Assembly: GCF_030272615.1 (NCBI RefSeq)
Contig: NC_081413.1
Span: 188,076,669 to 188,140,668, forward strand
Reading direction: 5' to 3'
DNA from: Cryptomeria japonica
Lineage: Eukaryota; Streptophyta; Pinopsida; Cupressales; Cupressaceae
Length of the DNA stretch: 64,000 bases
In this document: positions 43,831-55,300 of the stretch, one piece after another
Numbering within the stretch: the stretch's first letter is position 1
Layout of the letters: the number at the start of each line of letters is the position of its first letter
Position numbers and translations under genes: made by a program
The notes under the pieces: generated by a model
The model's database searches: none
Told to the model about the DNA's origin: nothing
What the model saw: only the letters and a program-made list of their open reading frames with translations

Positions 43831-46219
43831 AATTAATTTTAGCAAGAACCATTCCCAAGGAAGAGGCAACACACAAGGACAACCCTAAGGGTGATGGATT
43901 CCCAATGCAAATATTCCTCTATATGACACTAGGGATGATGTAAATCATACGCCTTGAGTAAAGAGAAAATTAAGGCATTTAACATCTTTACGATATAATA
44001 TTTGTTTCCTTCTTGGCGATTTTTTTTTATAATTAATATTTTTTTCCTTTTAGATGTCGTATCATGTATAGGTGGAATCTCTGTGAATCCTTAACATAAA
44101 TTCATCTTTATTACTCCTATAGATCGTTATTCGATAAATTGATATGTGGTGGATTAAGTGAAAAATCTAAAGGCCACTCCTGCTACCACCTTGGTTCCCA
44201 ACCTATGAAGTGGCTTTAAAGTGTCCTTTTAAAGTAAAAGCAAAAGGTTAAGGTTTGTTTCAAAAAAAGAAACATATAGCAATAAATGCAAGTGATGTGG
44301 GCAACTCTATAGAAGCTATAGATGCCTATCTGGCAATAGAGAAATGTACAATGGAAATCAAGGTGATATCCTTGCCAAGGCTATAGATGTTTGTTTGGCA
44401 GAAAGGATCTATCTAGTTGTCTATGGGAGGTTGTGTCCATCCACATAGCTTAATCCATTCATATAATTTTTTGCTCATCCTATCTAGGCAAGAAGGAATT
44501 AATCAGACACACACGCAGCTTGCCCTCACATGCATATTTCTAATGGGCAAATTTTTAATTATAAAGTGAAGAAAACATCAAGGCTCTTTTAAATCTTAAC
44601 GTTTCTCTTGTCTTAAAGCACAAGGTTTATGTTGTTGCTTCTTTCATGAAGTGTAATCTTTTCTCTGGGAATCTTGATCTCTACGGTAAGTTGTCCTATA
44701 GTTTGGTTATTATGTGTCAATTCCTTACCCTCTGTGATTGTTTAGAGTTACAATCCAAAGTCATTTGATGAAAGCTTTGATGATCTTTCAAAATTGTGTG
44801 ATGAATAATTTTCTTATTTTTAACCTTCCTTAGCTACATGGAGTCTGAATATCAACAAGAAGGCATAATGAGCTCCCAAAGGATTTTCTTGACAAAGTTT
44901 TTTGTTGAAATTTGATCAGAGACATCCAATATGGACTATCAAGAGACCTGTATGTAACTAGAGATACTAAGTTCACCTTTGTAGGAAAAGGTTCCCCCGC
45001 AAGTTGCCAGAATTGTAGAGTTCTCTATAGCAAACAATTTTCTAGCTTTTTGATTTATAGATGGCAACATCATTCTTTCATTGGGTGTGATGCATGGTGG
45101 GTCCCACTGCCATAGGATAGGCAATTAATTTCATCTAGGAGTTTGGGCTCACCTCGACAGAAGCCCTTCTTATTTGCCATGTGTTGCATCTGCGGAGAAT
45201 TAAAGTCATATTAAAAAGTTCCTTCAAAGAAATCCTGCTCGCTTGCTACATATAATATTTGTGAGTGAGAAAGTCTCACCAAAAGGTCCAAAAGGATCAT
45301 TGGAAGCTCCATGAACTCTCCATGTATGCTGACCATATCTCCACTTCAGTGGGACAATGATTCTTGATCATTAGGATCTCAACAATCACACATAATGAAT
45401 GATGGAAACAACTGAGGAAAATATGTGCATGGATGAACCAAAAGGCTTTTAGGTGTTTTAAAATACATAAAATTAGGAGGATAATGGAAGTGGTTATTCC
45501 CTTAATCATGATCAAAATACAGATTATTTCCATGCCATAAATCAAGGGAGAATCCACGGCTCAAAATTTTCCAACATAGAAGAGGCAATTGACAGTGCTT
45601 TTTTGCCCTCATCTCTGCAAGGTCTTTGGTCGTCGAGCATGATATATTTTTGAAAAATGGTTACATAAAGGGGAGAATTATTTGTAATAGGGATCTTCTT
45701 TTTTTTGGATCTCATGCCTTCAGTCATTTTTATGAGATCTATTCTTTTATAAGTTCAAGCTACCAAGAATTCAAAGTCTTAAGACTCTTCAAGCTATCTT
45801 TGAAATAGTTGTTCTGCTACCAAAATTTTTGCTACAACTAAATTTGGTGGCCTATTACAGACCTTACACATTGTAGCTAAAGAAAGGCACACAAGAAAAT
45901 TTCAAAAAAAATTGTTCTTTCATAAATAAACATGTATGCCATACAAATTATTCATTTCTAGATATGGAATTGTTTAAACCAAAGAAGAGATATAGATACA
46001 ACATTTGCATGAAATACATGTTTATTTATAAAAATATATTTTTCATAAGATCCCACACAAGCTGTGGGAATAGCTGAAAGAAATCTACATGATCATAAAA
46101 CTGTAAACATATGGAAAATAAGAAGGGGTATGTAAGAGAGAGGTAAGGAACCCGTCATTGCCTAAAAAGGTTGACAAGTTCCTTCTAAAGGTTTGTTGTT
46201 TAGTTATGAGATCCAAGCA
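43831..46219. other. Unassigned, with one dispersed repeat
   Basis: Mostly unreadable on both strands. About 44200-44450 is the reverse complement of a divergent relative of 57480-57800, recognisable by paired TTGCC...TCTATAGCC and GAGTTGCCCACAT blocks. No gene is supported in 44450-46219; several short open frames have no motif. Confidence 0.35.
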
Positions 46220-46832
46220 CTTTGTTGTCTACAACATGCTACAATCATCTGGTCACTAAGAAAGTTGCATAACACAAACATACCAGAGAAATCGCCAATA
46301 ACGAGCACAACAATCAATGTAGACCATCAACACAAATAGGAGATGATCTAGAAACATCCACAAGCATCATGAATTACCACAACAACAACTGCAACATCAC
46401 CACTTACTAGAATCATCATCATCATTATATCAAACCTCAAGAACACAAACTATACTAACTGACAAACTGAAAGATACATTTGCAGACATCCAAATCATGA
46501 ACCATCTGAATTGAGGACACACCAGAACATCCCAAACACTATCAAATCTGCAAACCAAAATATTGCAATGCAGAGCAAAATCTAGAACACTGAACAACTG
46601 AAAAAACCAACCTCAATACCAAACCTCATAACTCAAAATCACCATACAGACCACATAAACTTTATCTGAATCAACTAGAGATACTTATCACAAAACCCTT
46701 TAATCCGCAATAACTCATTTGCAACACACTGGCCAAACCAACTTAATTTGATTGCAACACTAAAAAATAGAGGAATATGTTGACATCAATGACAACAACA
46801 CATTCCAGCAAACTCCTCAACAATATCCGACA
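46220..46832 (-). repeat. 3' LTR of the deleted copia
   Basis: It ends CCGACA beside ATCTCCCCCTTTGGC, the reverse complement of the AAAGGGGGAGAT tract. It contains TTGACATCAATGACAA at 46780-46795, the complement of the E1/E2 motif. The left edge is approximate. Confidence 0.7.
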
Positions 46833-47159
46833 ATCTCCCCCTTTGGCATTGATGGAAACATATGAATGTGAAAAACAATCAATGCAAAGAAAGAAAATAA
46901 TCATCTCCCCCTTATATCATGCACACAGCTCAACATAGCTCTTTCACCCTCAAATTTTTTCACATCTCTCTCTCCCCCTTTGACATCAATGCTAAAGGCA
47001 CATACTACACAAATCTCTCAACAATATCCACAACTTGACTCTCTCCCCCAAAACTGAACACTGACTACTCCCCTTGAGTAGCAACCACCTCATCAATCCT
47101 AATCACAAGATATCTTTGTGAATTCCATCGGACTAATGAAAATCCATGCATCCATGATC
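46833..47159 (-). other. Polypurine tract and 3' noncoding segment of the deleted copia
   Basis: On the plus strand the CTCCCCC tracts at about 46835, 46906, 46973 and 47042 mirror the repeated GGGGGAG tracts in front of the E1 and E2 3' LTRs. Confidence 0.8.
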
Positions 47160-47873
47160 TTAGTTCTCATCAGGAGGGGAAATCACCCCTAGCTTCCCTC
47201 TGAGATACTCAAAAGTATCTTTAGGCAAAAGCTTCATAAAGATATCATCAATTTGTTCCTTTGTAGATATATACTCTAATCTAACTTCCTTCTCATCCAC
47301 CTTCTCTCTCAAGAAAGGAAACTTGATTGATATATGCTTAGTATTGGAATGTAGCACCAGATTCTTAGAAATCTTGATAGCACTTGAATTATCACAGTAT
47401 ATAGCAATAGGCACATCATAAACTTTGATATCCTTCAACATTTGCTTCATCCATATTGCCTGAGTATAATTGTTGGAAGCAGCAATGTATTCAGCTTCTG
47501 TAGTAGATAAAGAAATAATATTCTTCTTCTTGCTCATCCATGAAACCAATCTCTTTCCCAATAAAATTACACCGCCACTAGTTCTCTTATGGTCATCAAC
47601 ATCACCTGCCCAATCAGCATCTATAAAAGAACTCAAAGTAAAATCATCATCTTTAGGATACTACAAACCAAAATCAATTGTCCCTTTCAAGTCTCTGAAA
47701 ATCCTCTTCACAACAACAACATGAGATTCCTTAGGATCAACTTGAAATCTAGCAACAAGACATACAAAATTCATAATATGCGGTCTATTGTGAGTTAAAT
47801 AAAGCAATCCACCAATCATAGATTTGTACCTAGTCTGATTTGCTTTTGAAGAGTCATCATCCTTAGTCAACAA
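47160..47873 (-). pseudogene. Copia RT end and RNase H
   Basis: Minus strand: YKSMIGGLLYLTHNRPHI, then after a stop near 47661 the RNase H blocks IDADWAGD, TTEAEYIAAS, YCDNSSAIKIS and IDDIFMKLLP (usual T-K-P changed), ending GVISPPDEN. The catalytic acids of RNase H are present. It belongs to a third copia family, distinct from E1 and E2. Confidence 0.9.
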
Positions 47874-48296
47874 TCAAGAACACCAACTATATTGACTGAC
47901 AAATTGAAAGATACACTTGCGAACATCAAAATCACGAACCATCTGAATTGAGGAAACACCAGAATGTCCCAAACACTCCACCAAATCCGCAAACCAAGAT
48001 ATTGCACGTGGAGCAATGTGAAGCAAAATCCAAAGCACTGAACAACACCAAACAACTGAAAAACCAACCTCAATACTAGACCTCATAACTCGGCGAAATC
48101 ACCATGCGGACCACATAAAATTTAGTTGAATCAACTAGAGATACTTATCACAAAACCCTTTAATCCGCAACAAATCATCTACAACACACTAGCCAAACCA
48201 ACTAACTTAATTTGACTGCAACACTGAAACACAGACGAATATGCTAACATCAATGACAACAACACATTCCAACAAACTCCTCAACAATATCCAACA
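47874..48296 (-). repeat. Partial 5' LTR of the deleted copia
   Basis: It is collinear with the right part of the left LTR and joins directly to pol at about 47874, marking the deletion junction. It ends CCAACA. Confidence 0.82.
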
Positions 48297-48469
48297 TGAT
48301 TGTAGGTTTCATGAAGAAAAATGAATGCCACTCATCTTCAATTTGTAGATGAAACAATTATCTATGGATAAACTACTACTAGAAAGGCTTTTGTTACTAA
48401 GAAAGATTTGATGTAAAATTAAAAAACCTAACAAAAAGTTAATGCCAATAAATATAGGATATTTATTCT

Positions 48470-50430
48470 TACAGGCCTTTTCTTAAAAAGATCGAAGGTA
48501 TAGAAGATTATTGAGTTTTTTTGTTGATAAGTTCCCTTGGAAGTATTTGGGAACATCATTAGTAGATAAGAGAACATAAAAAATTGAATGAAATAACATG
48601 ACTGGTTCAATGTAAGTTGAATTCTTGGAAGGTAAGATAACGTATATTTACTAGAAGAATCAATTTGATTAAGGATTATTTAACCTTTATTTTGGTGTAT
48701 GTGATATCTATTTTTTAGATTCTCATAAATTTGATAAATATTTAGATGTCACACAATTAAGTTTTCTCTAGAATGGAAAAGAGAATAATCATAAGTACAA
48801 CTTAGTTAAATGGGATGAATATTGCGTTTCTAATGATAGATTTAGGCTTTCAACAAAGTAAAAAGATGAAGAAAGCTTTAGGCTTAAAATTAACTTTAAG
48901 AATTTACGAGGAGAAGTGTAGATTATAGAGTAAAAGTTTTACAAACCAAATGCCTACATAATGGGATCTTCCTTTGAGTTAAATTATTTGAAATTTCACT
49001 AGGAGTGAATGTAAGAGTATAAGACTTGATATTAAGTGGAGGTTAGAGAGAGGGGACAAAATTATATTTTAGTATGATTATTGGCTTGAAGATATTTCTA
49101 TGAAGGATATCCAACTCTATCGTCCTCATGTTTCTCATTTTCAAGATAGTATGACCTCTTTGGTGAAATATTAAATGGTTGGAATGAATATTTTAGATGA
49201 ACGCAAAACCCTCAATTCTCATATTCATGAGCTAAAAGGGGATTTCTCTTCCATTTAGCTTAAGCTTTCCCACTTTCTTATCCTTATACTATATAGAGAA
49301 GATTATATTTCATAGGGAGCCATGGGAGTGGGAGAATTTTTGTTGGTTCCTCTTTCCATCATTTTTTATTTGAAAAGGGATTCTACATATATTTCTAATT
49401 CGAAGACATTAAATTTAGAGGTGAATGGCTTCTTTTTTCATATTTATAAGCAACGAGCTCTTACTTCAGGTAGGTTAGAACTTTTTGGTAAGATAGGATC
49501 TTCTCAACATGATGTGAAAAGTTAAAAATGAAGGTAATGACCATCTCCTTTTGCATTGTAATTTTTTATTTAAGTTATGGCACTAGTTTTTGGCTTGATG
49601 TGGGTCGATGTGGGTCCTCCTAACATTCCTTGCCTCTTTGATGGTTGGCCTAAAAAATTTAAGAGTTAGGATTTAAAGTTAATTTGGGATTATTTCTAGC
49701 ATTGTCATTGTGGAATCTTTGGTTAGAATGAGAAGGATCTTTCAAAAGAAATGTTAGTGGAGAGATTATGGGATCAAATTGAGATAGCTATTTTGGAATT
49801 AAATGAAATCCATAACGGAGGAGATTGGTTTGGTCCTAATAAATAAGGTGGATGGGATAATACATGGCTCTAGATTGGTAGCTATTTATAATTAAATCGA
49901 TTGTTGTTGGTATCTTTTGGATGTTGGATAGGTAAAATTCAATTTTGGTGGGGTTGCTAAGGGTAATCCCAATAGAGCTAGGGGAGGTGGTGCATTTATA
50001 AAATTGGAAGGGTGGGTGATAGAAATGTATTTATTTGTGAATTTAAATTGGATACAAATAACCTAGTTGAAGTTAGAGATATGCTATGGGAAATGGTGAT
50101 AACTAAAGACAAATGATGGAAGAAATTATGGGTAGAAGGTGACTCGAAATTGGGTATTGGAGGAATGAAAGGGGGTAGGACTCTTAGTTGGATATTAGAT
50201 GTTATTCTCACAAAATATAAGTAGAGGTTGAATTAGTTTCATGAAATTTGGTTCTCTCACATTGGTAGAAAGGTAACATGATAGTAGATTGGGTTACCAA
50301 TTAAGGTGTGGATTTGGGGATAAATTGAGGATCCAATTTGATTTGATTATAGGATAATTTTATTCAAGAGGTGATAATAATTATTTAGATGGATATAAGG
50401 TGTATTCACTTGTCAAGGGGAAGGAATGGG
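48470..50430 (+). pseudogene. LINE ORF2 C-terminal half: RT thumb, zinc-binding region, RNase H
   Basis: In broken plus-strand frames: FPWKYLGTSLVDKRT, then LNSWKV and RRINLIKDYL (RT thumb region), a KYNLVKWDE segment, RLERGDKIIF with YDYWLEDISM (zf-RVT type), NEGNDHLLLHCNF, and finally an RNase H domain at about 49930-50200 with FNFGGVAKGNPNRARGGGAF, D-T-N-N-L-V-E-V and VEGDSKLGIGG. The first catalytic aspartate (F-D-G) is glycine. Numerous stops. Plant LINEs with a C-terminal RNase H are known. The EN and RT core are missing, and it is not the same copy as 1-920. Confidence 0.78.
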
Positions 50431-50439
50431 GGTGGAAGA

Positions 50440-51506
50440 TGTTATAATAATAGTTGATGGAGTATACAAAGTAATTATACTAATTGATTTACGAGAAAAT
50501 TAACCATATTTAATTAGAATACCTGAGCTAACCACTAAAACTCAATTATAATTAAGAAACCATAAATAAAAATGAAATGTATGCTAAAATCAATTGAACA
50601 TAGAAAATTCAATCAAAACTCCCTCAATTGATTTCTTTCATGGCTTCCATTGTTCTTCTTCATCACCGTGTTGGCGTGCCTCTTAGTGCTATGTTGGGAT
50701 ACCTGCATTAGGATGACACTATAATTCTGAAGATAGTGGTTAAGGAAAATTGAGGAGAAATGAGTTGAATTTATAGATTCTGGAGGATGAGAATGGACGG
50801 TTGAGATCCATTCTGGGACATAATTGATCAATGGTTGAGATTGTTTGAGACAAAATTGATTGAGAGTTTAACTCATTTGATTGATGAGTCAACTGGATTG
50901 GTTGTTCAATGAAGTAGATTGATTGGTTACTGAAGTGGATTGATTACTCTGTTCCAAAAAGCTAATTGAGAGTTTAAAAAGGTGATTGATGAGTTAACTA
51001 AGTTAACTAAGGAGATGATTGAATTGATTACTCTGTTGACTGAATTGATTGCCCAGTCAAACTGAAAGTCAATGGGAGTTAGATTTTCAACATGTGTTGT
51101 AGGATTTTGAGATGAATTTCATATTTGATTTTTATTTAATTTGAATTTGGATTTTCGAAAAGTGAAATGCACATGTAATTAATTGAGATTTGGGGAAATT
51201 TTGAATTTTAAATTTTGAATTGGAGGAATAAGTCAGTTAATTAAATAATTTAAAGAAATTATTTAATTAAATAATAAATATTATTTATTTAAAGGATTAA
51301 ATTACAATTAATTAATAATAAATATTTAATTAATTGAAAGAAGAGGTTAAATGATTAATTGATTAAGATAGAATAGAAATTAAATAATTAGTAACTTGAT
51401 GATTAAATTAATTCAAAAGAATAACAATAAGTTTAATTAAATAATTATTTAATTAATAAGACGAATAATTAGTGCAAGATTGATGAGACATTTTAAGGTG
51501 TCTACA
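50440..51506 (-). repeat. Minus-strand LTR (3' LTR), inner end clear, outer end approximate
   Basis: In minus orientation it begins TGTAGACACC at 51506, right after a polypurine tract. The right third (about 51180-51470) is extremely A+T-rich with TTAATTAA-type palindromes. No second copy is in the window, so it is a solo LTR or the 3' LTR of an element extending right. Confidence 0.6.
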
Positions 51507-51519
51507 TTTGCCCCTCTTT
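51507..51519 (-). other. Polypurine tract
   Basis: On the minus strand AAAGAGGGGCAAA lies immediately before TGTAGACACC, the standard arrangement for plus-strand priming at a 3' LTR. Confidence 0.75.
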
Positions 51520-51725
51520 GAGACAATGTTAGAACAATGTTGTTTCAAAGAAAAAAGAAAAAAAAAACATGCTATGAAATTGAGGCCAATTTAACAATAC
51601 CATGCTAGTGAGTGATAGTTTCCAGATTCATGTGATTTCAAGTGCGTTTAACTGCCCTACAAGTGAGTTGAAATTCAAAGGGACAACGGCCATCAGAGAG
51701 AAAAAAAAAAGCCCTAATTTTGAGC

Positions 51726-51733
51726 TATAAATA
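51726..51733 (+). promoter_or_regulatory. TATA box upstream of the PMD reading frame
   Basis: TATAAATA lies 93 bp before the ATG at 51826, leaving room for transcription to start near 51757 and a short leader. Confidence 0.6.
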
Positions 51734-51825
51734 GAAATTTGACCCCTTCATTTGCTCATTTACTTTCATTTGAGCTCATTGAGTTCTATGCGATTTTTGA
51801 GCTTTCTTGCATCCTTTTGAGCACT

Positions 51826-53170
51826 ATGGTTGGCTACAGAGCGCGACTGCACTTGTCCAAGAGAGTGACATCATACCAGAGACCATTTGACACCAGAGGC
51901 ATGGTAAGTGTTTAAACTTTTTGCCTGTTTATGCCTAATTTTGTCCAAATTTTAAAAAATATTCCAGAGCTAAAATTTTCATCTTATATGCATTCATACA
52001 TCAATTTTGTCGCACCATAGATTTTATCTTTATTGTAAAATTCTAAAATGTGTTGCATCTATTTGAACTGTGTCACAATCATTGGAAATTTAATTTTTTT
52101 TGCAAGATTTAGATTTTGTCACGCGGCTATGGTATCCAACATTTTGATCATTTTCTTCTTTAGGAGACACTTGGTGTAATTAGTTGCAGACAAACCAAAC
52201 CTAGTGGACTTGATCTTCATGGTGAATTACCCCCTGAGGATATTGCTTTGATTAGAAATCTTGGTTTGTATCATGCACTTCATCTACCTGAGGTTACGGC
52301 CAATAGGGCCTTGATCATTGTTTTGGTCGAGCAGTGGCACTCTGAGACATGCTTGTTTCATCTTCACACTGGTGAGGTATTGATTACTTTGGAGGATGTA
52401 TGGCATATTCTGCACATTTTGATACATGGTGAGCGAGAAGTATATGATCACAAGGTCAGTATTGCAGGAATCTGTCATCTCTTTGAGTGTGGGGAGCACG
52501 ATATTCCATTGAGTGGATGGTACAAGATAGCATGGGGCCAGTTAGATGAGGCTTATGATGACTCGACAGTTGTATTATGCAGTCTTATAGGAGGGTTGTT
52601 GATTCCTGACAGGAGATGCCATGGATTGTTGGTTGGAAGAGGTGGGGTTATATATGGTATGATCATTGAGAGACACATTTATGCATGGCTTCCTTGCCTT
52701 CTCACTATGATATATTATCAGATGCATGGGATAGTTTACTTGACATACAGATCGATCAGTTTTGGCGTTATATTGCTCCAGGTCCAGGCTTGGGAGAATA
52801 TTTATATATTTAGGTTGGTTGTACATGTAGCACTTCAGACAGAGGAGCCTTGTGCATATAGATATACTCTAGGGATCAAGCACAAGGGTTTGGGAAACAT
52901 TATGTACTAGAGACATCAGATCAATGTTCTACAACACTTTATCTGGAGGCCCTACTTGGATTGCCTCGGTTGGGTGGATGATGTGCAGTACTTGCCTTTT
53001 TGCAGACAATAAAGATATCTAATTGGGAGGACCATTGACATGCAATAGATTATAGATTTGCACCTCCCTTAGAGAGTTCTTAGGTAGTTCGGTGAGGTTT
53101 AGGGTATGCCAGACGTCACAACTTATTTTGCTTGGGTTGCACGAGAGGTTTCTGATTGGGCTGTGATGAG
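51826..53170 (+). pseudogene. Plant mobile domain (PMD) protein, two exons, decayed 3' half
   Basis: Exon 1 is 51826-51903 (26 codons from ATG). An intron of 260 bp (51904-52163) begins GTAAGT and ends TTCTTTAG. Exon 2 runs in phase to TAG at 52910, for 274 codons in all. Family motifs are NRALIIVLVEQWHSET, FHLHTGEVLITLEDVWHI and a G-W-Y-K-I-A-W segment. PMD-like sequence continues past the TAG (FIWRPYLD, HLP-RVLR-FG) with further TAGs to about 53170, so the true protein was longer. PMD proteins are nuclear factors (MAIN/MAIL type) in plants, and the domain is often carried by transposons. Here it points away from a minus-strand LTR 320 bp upstream. I prefer an element-borne copy over a host gene. 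Confidence 0.72.
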
Positions 53171-53640
53171 TAGCCTTTTTGGTTATTTTATATGAACTTA
53201 TGTTATGTTATATTTTTAATTTTATGACTTAAACATTCCGATTGTCATGGATATAAGCCCTTTTGTGTTTAAAACTATGAACTTTGCCATCTATTAAACA
53301 ACCTTATAAATGATATGATAAATCTTTTTTAATGATATGGAACTGCTTGATTAAATGTTCATTAGAAGTAATATTGTTTGAATATCTGTTGTGCATATTA
53401 ACTTCTATGTATGCAACTGGAGGAGAGACTAAGTCAACATAGAGACATCAGTTGTTGTTTCAAAGAGTTGCAATCCTACTCAAATAGGACTGTTGAACCA
53501 ATCAAGCCGGTAGTTGATGACTTTGACATAGCTCCCAGTTGCGGTTGATGCAGTTATTGTTTCAGAACATGTGTCGGTCTATTGAGGAGATCTAGAGGAT
53601 TTCATGGCCTATATTTGTGCATTAGACTAAGTCCTAGAAT
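53171..53640. other. Unassigned, with a short readable stretch
   Basis: About 53415-53530 reads on the plus strand as an L-E-E-R-L-S-Q-H-R-D segment followed by a Ser/Asn/Pro-rich piece, possibly more of the PMD protein or of another element. The remainder is A+T-rich and featureless. Confidence 0.3.
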
Positions 53641-54370
53641 GATTCACCCTTCTATGCTTTTATTTATAATAAAATTCGTCCTCCTTGTTTGTTGGGAGTA
53701 GATCAACTGTGTAGTTAGTTAGTTGTTAAATTTCTTATAAATCCATCAGTTATGGATGGAGTATGTAATGCAGTTTTATCTTACTTAAGCACCGAACTTT
53801 GTTTTACAGTTAGAAATAATAAAGGATTTCAGTTCTACCATCTTTATTGTTCAGAATTTCAATGTGTATGTGATGTTGTCATAATCTTAAGATTTGGTTA
53901 AGATTTTGGAAGCTCAACCAAGGGGGCCCACTTAGGGAGCATCCACGTTCATTCACTTCCATGTTTGCTAAGTAATTTTATTATCGAGCTTATGTTTACT
54001 GTTTAGAATCATTTTTCTTGATTGTCTTGTAGCCACATAAACTTCATTCTATGACTGTTCCTGTAGCCATAGGAAAAACAAAGTTTATAATTACCAGCTG
54101 GTTAGTTTATTTCCTGCATAAAGTTACAAGCTTCATGTTAAGTAGGTTAAATTGATGTTAGAAGAACCAATGTTAAAATCTAATGTTTTCCATTAATTCC
54201 TTGTTTAGATGCTTCAAGTTTGAGTTAGTATTCCTCATGAGTCTCTTGGTGCACATATAGTGCAAACCTATTTCAAGTATACGTTCCTGGGTAGACAATT
54301 GAATGAATTGATTTTTAATGAGCTAGTAGTCCAATGATAATAGAGAATTGAACCACTTTGGTCGAGGAAA
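53640..54370 (+). repeat. Divergent LTR related to the E4 LTR
   Basis: It follows the E4 LTR (read on the minus strand) in order: AATAAAGGAT, AAGCTCAACCAAGGGGGCCC near 53913, GACTGTTCCTGTAGCC, a GCACATATAGTGCAAACC block and a CGTTCCTGGGTAGACAA block. Overall similarity is low, but the landmarks keep their order. Neither end could be fixed; it may be a solo LTR inserted in the PMD gene. Confidence 0.55.
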
Positions 54371-54419
54371 TGAGTCTTTATTACTAGGAAATTATAAGGA
54401 ACCAACAGGGTGCATGTAT

Positions 54420-55300
54420 ACAACCTCATGTTGCAGCTAGTGAGTTTGATTCACTTAGGACAGTTCAGTGGGTTTGGGCAGCCAGAGTTGCAGATCCAGG
54501 TACCACACCATAGTATAAGTCATCGTGGTTGATGCATAGGCCTATCTTGTTGACAGATCCAATCATGTCAATTACACCTCAGCAAATATGACACTGGAGA
54601 TGGAGGGGGAGAGGTGCTAAGGAGGAGGGAGATGATGGAAGGGATGGTGGGGATGGTGGAGATGGCAGAGGAGGATATTTAGATGGAGAGGAGGGAGAGG
54701 AGGATGTGGACATTGGTGGAGACACTGAGTCCAATAGCAATGGGGTTGATGATTTGACTTCAAGATCATCGAGCAATGATGGTGATGAGAGCTCTGATGA
54801 TACAAATATGCCAAAGCTCAAGGACATACATGTTGGAGAGGTAGGTGGAGAGGGTGGTGATGGGGGACAGGGCCATGACAGATAGGATGATGATGATAAT
54901 CCTCAGGTCCTAAGGTCTAATATATAGAGCTTACAAGATGCTCTAGCTGCAAAGCAACAGAGATGGATGGATGATCGAGCTTTAGTTTGCCAAGAGTAGT
55001 AGGCCTGTATTTCAAAGCGATATGAGTTCATTATTGAGGGGGATTTCTTATGGAGGGAGCAGGATGATGCCATTTGGAGGGTACAGTTAGCACATGATGC
55101 TTATGAGCAGTATATGCTCCGAGTATAGGTACATTGACTTGAGATGATTGACTCGTTGATTTAGCTCAAAAATCTATGTATTGGTGATAGGAGTATGAGA
55201 GAGTTGTTCCTAAGGGTCAGCGAGTACTGAGCTATTGTTCTTATAGTTCAGGTAGATCGGGTAGATCGACTACTCAAGATGTGAGTAGTGCAGGTATTAT
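54420..55300 (+). pseudogene. Acidic Gly/Asp/Glu-rich coding remnant, possibly the PMD C-terminal tail
   Basis: The plus strand reads VQWVWAARVADPG and a W-L-M-H-R-P-I segment, then a strongly acidic Gly/Asp/Glu stretch (about 54600-54900) and a Gln/Arg/Leu-rich part that could form helices (about 54935-55200), with scattered TAG/TGA codons. PMD proteins and element-borne relatives can carry acidic tails. The link to 51826-53170 is inferred from strand and order only. Confidence 0.4.

Larger units (their letters stand above)
46220..48296 (-). mobile_element. Internally deleted minus-strand Ty1/copia element
   Basis: A left LTR (to 46832), polypurine tract (46833 onward), the C-terminal part of pol (47160-47873) and a partial second LTR (47874-48296) in the same orientation. 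Sequence from mid 5' LTR through gag, protease, integrase and most of RT is missing. The outer left boundary is uncertain and I found no target duplication. The LTR parts match collinearly (for example 46436-46832 with 47875-48296) at about 85-90 percent by eye. Confidence 0.8.

Noticed and set aside
47867-48086. Minus-strand Cys/Phe-rich frames at the copia LTR
   Set aside because: Within a partial LTR; no homology to any coding domain.
54579-54827. Minus-strand Ser/Pro-rich frames
   Set aside because: Mirror image of the acidic Gly/Asp/Glu plus-strand segment.
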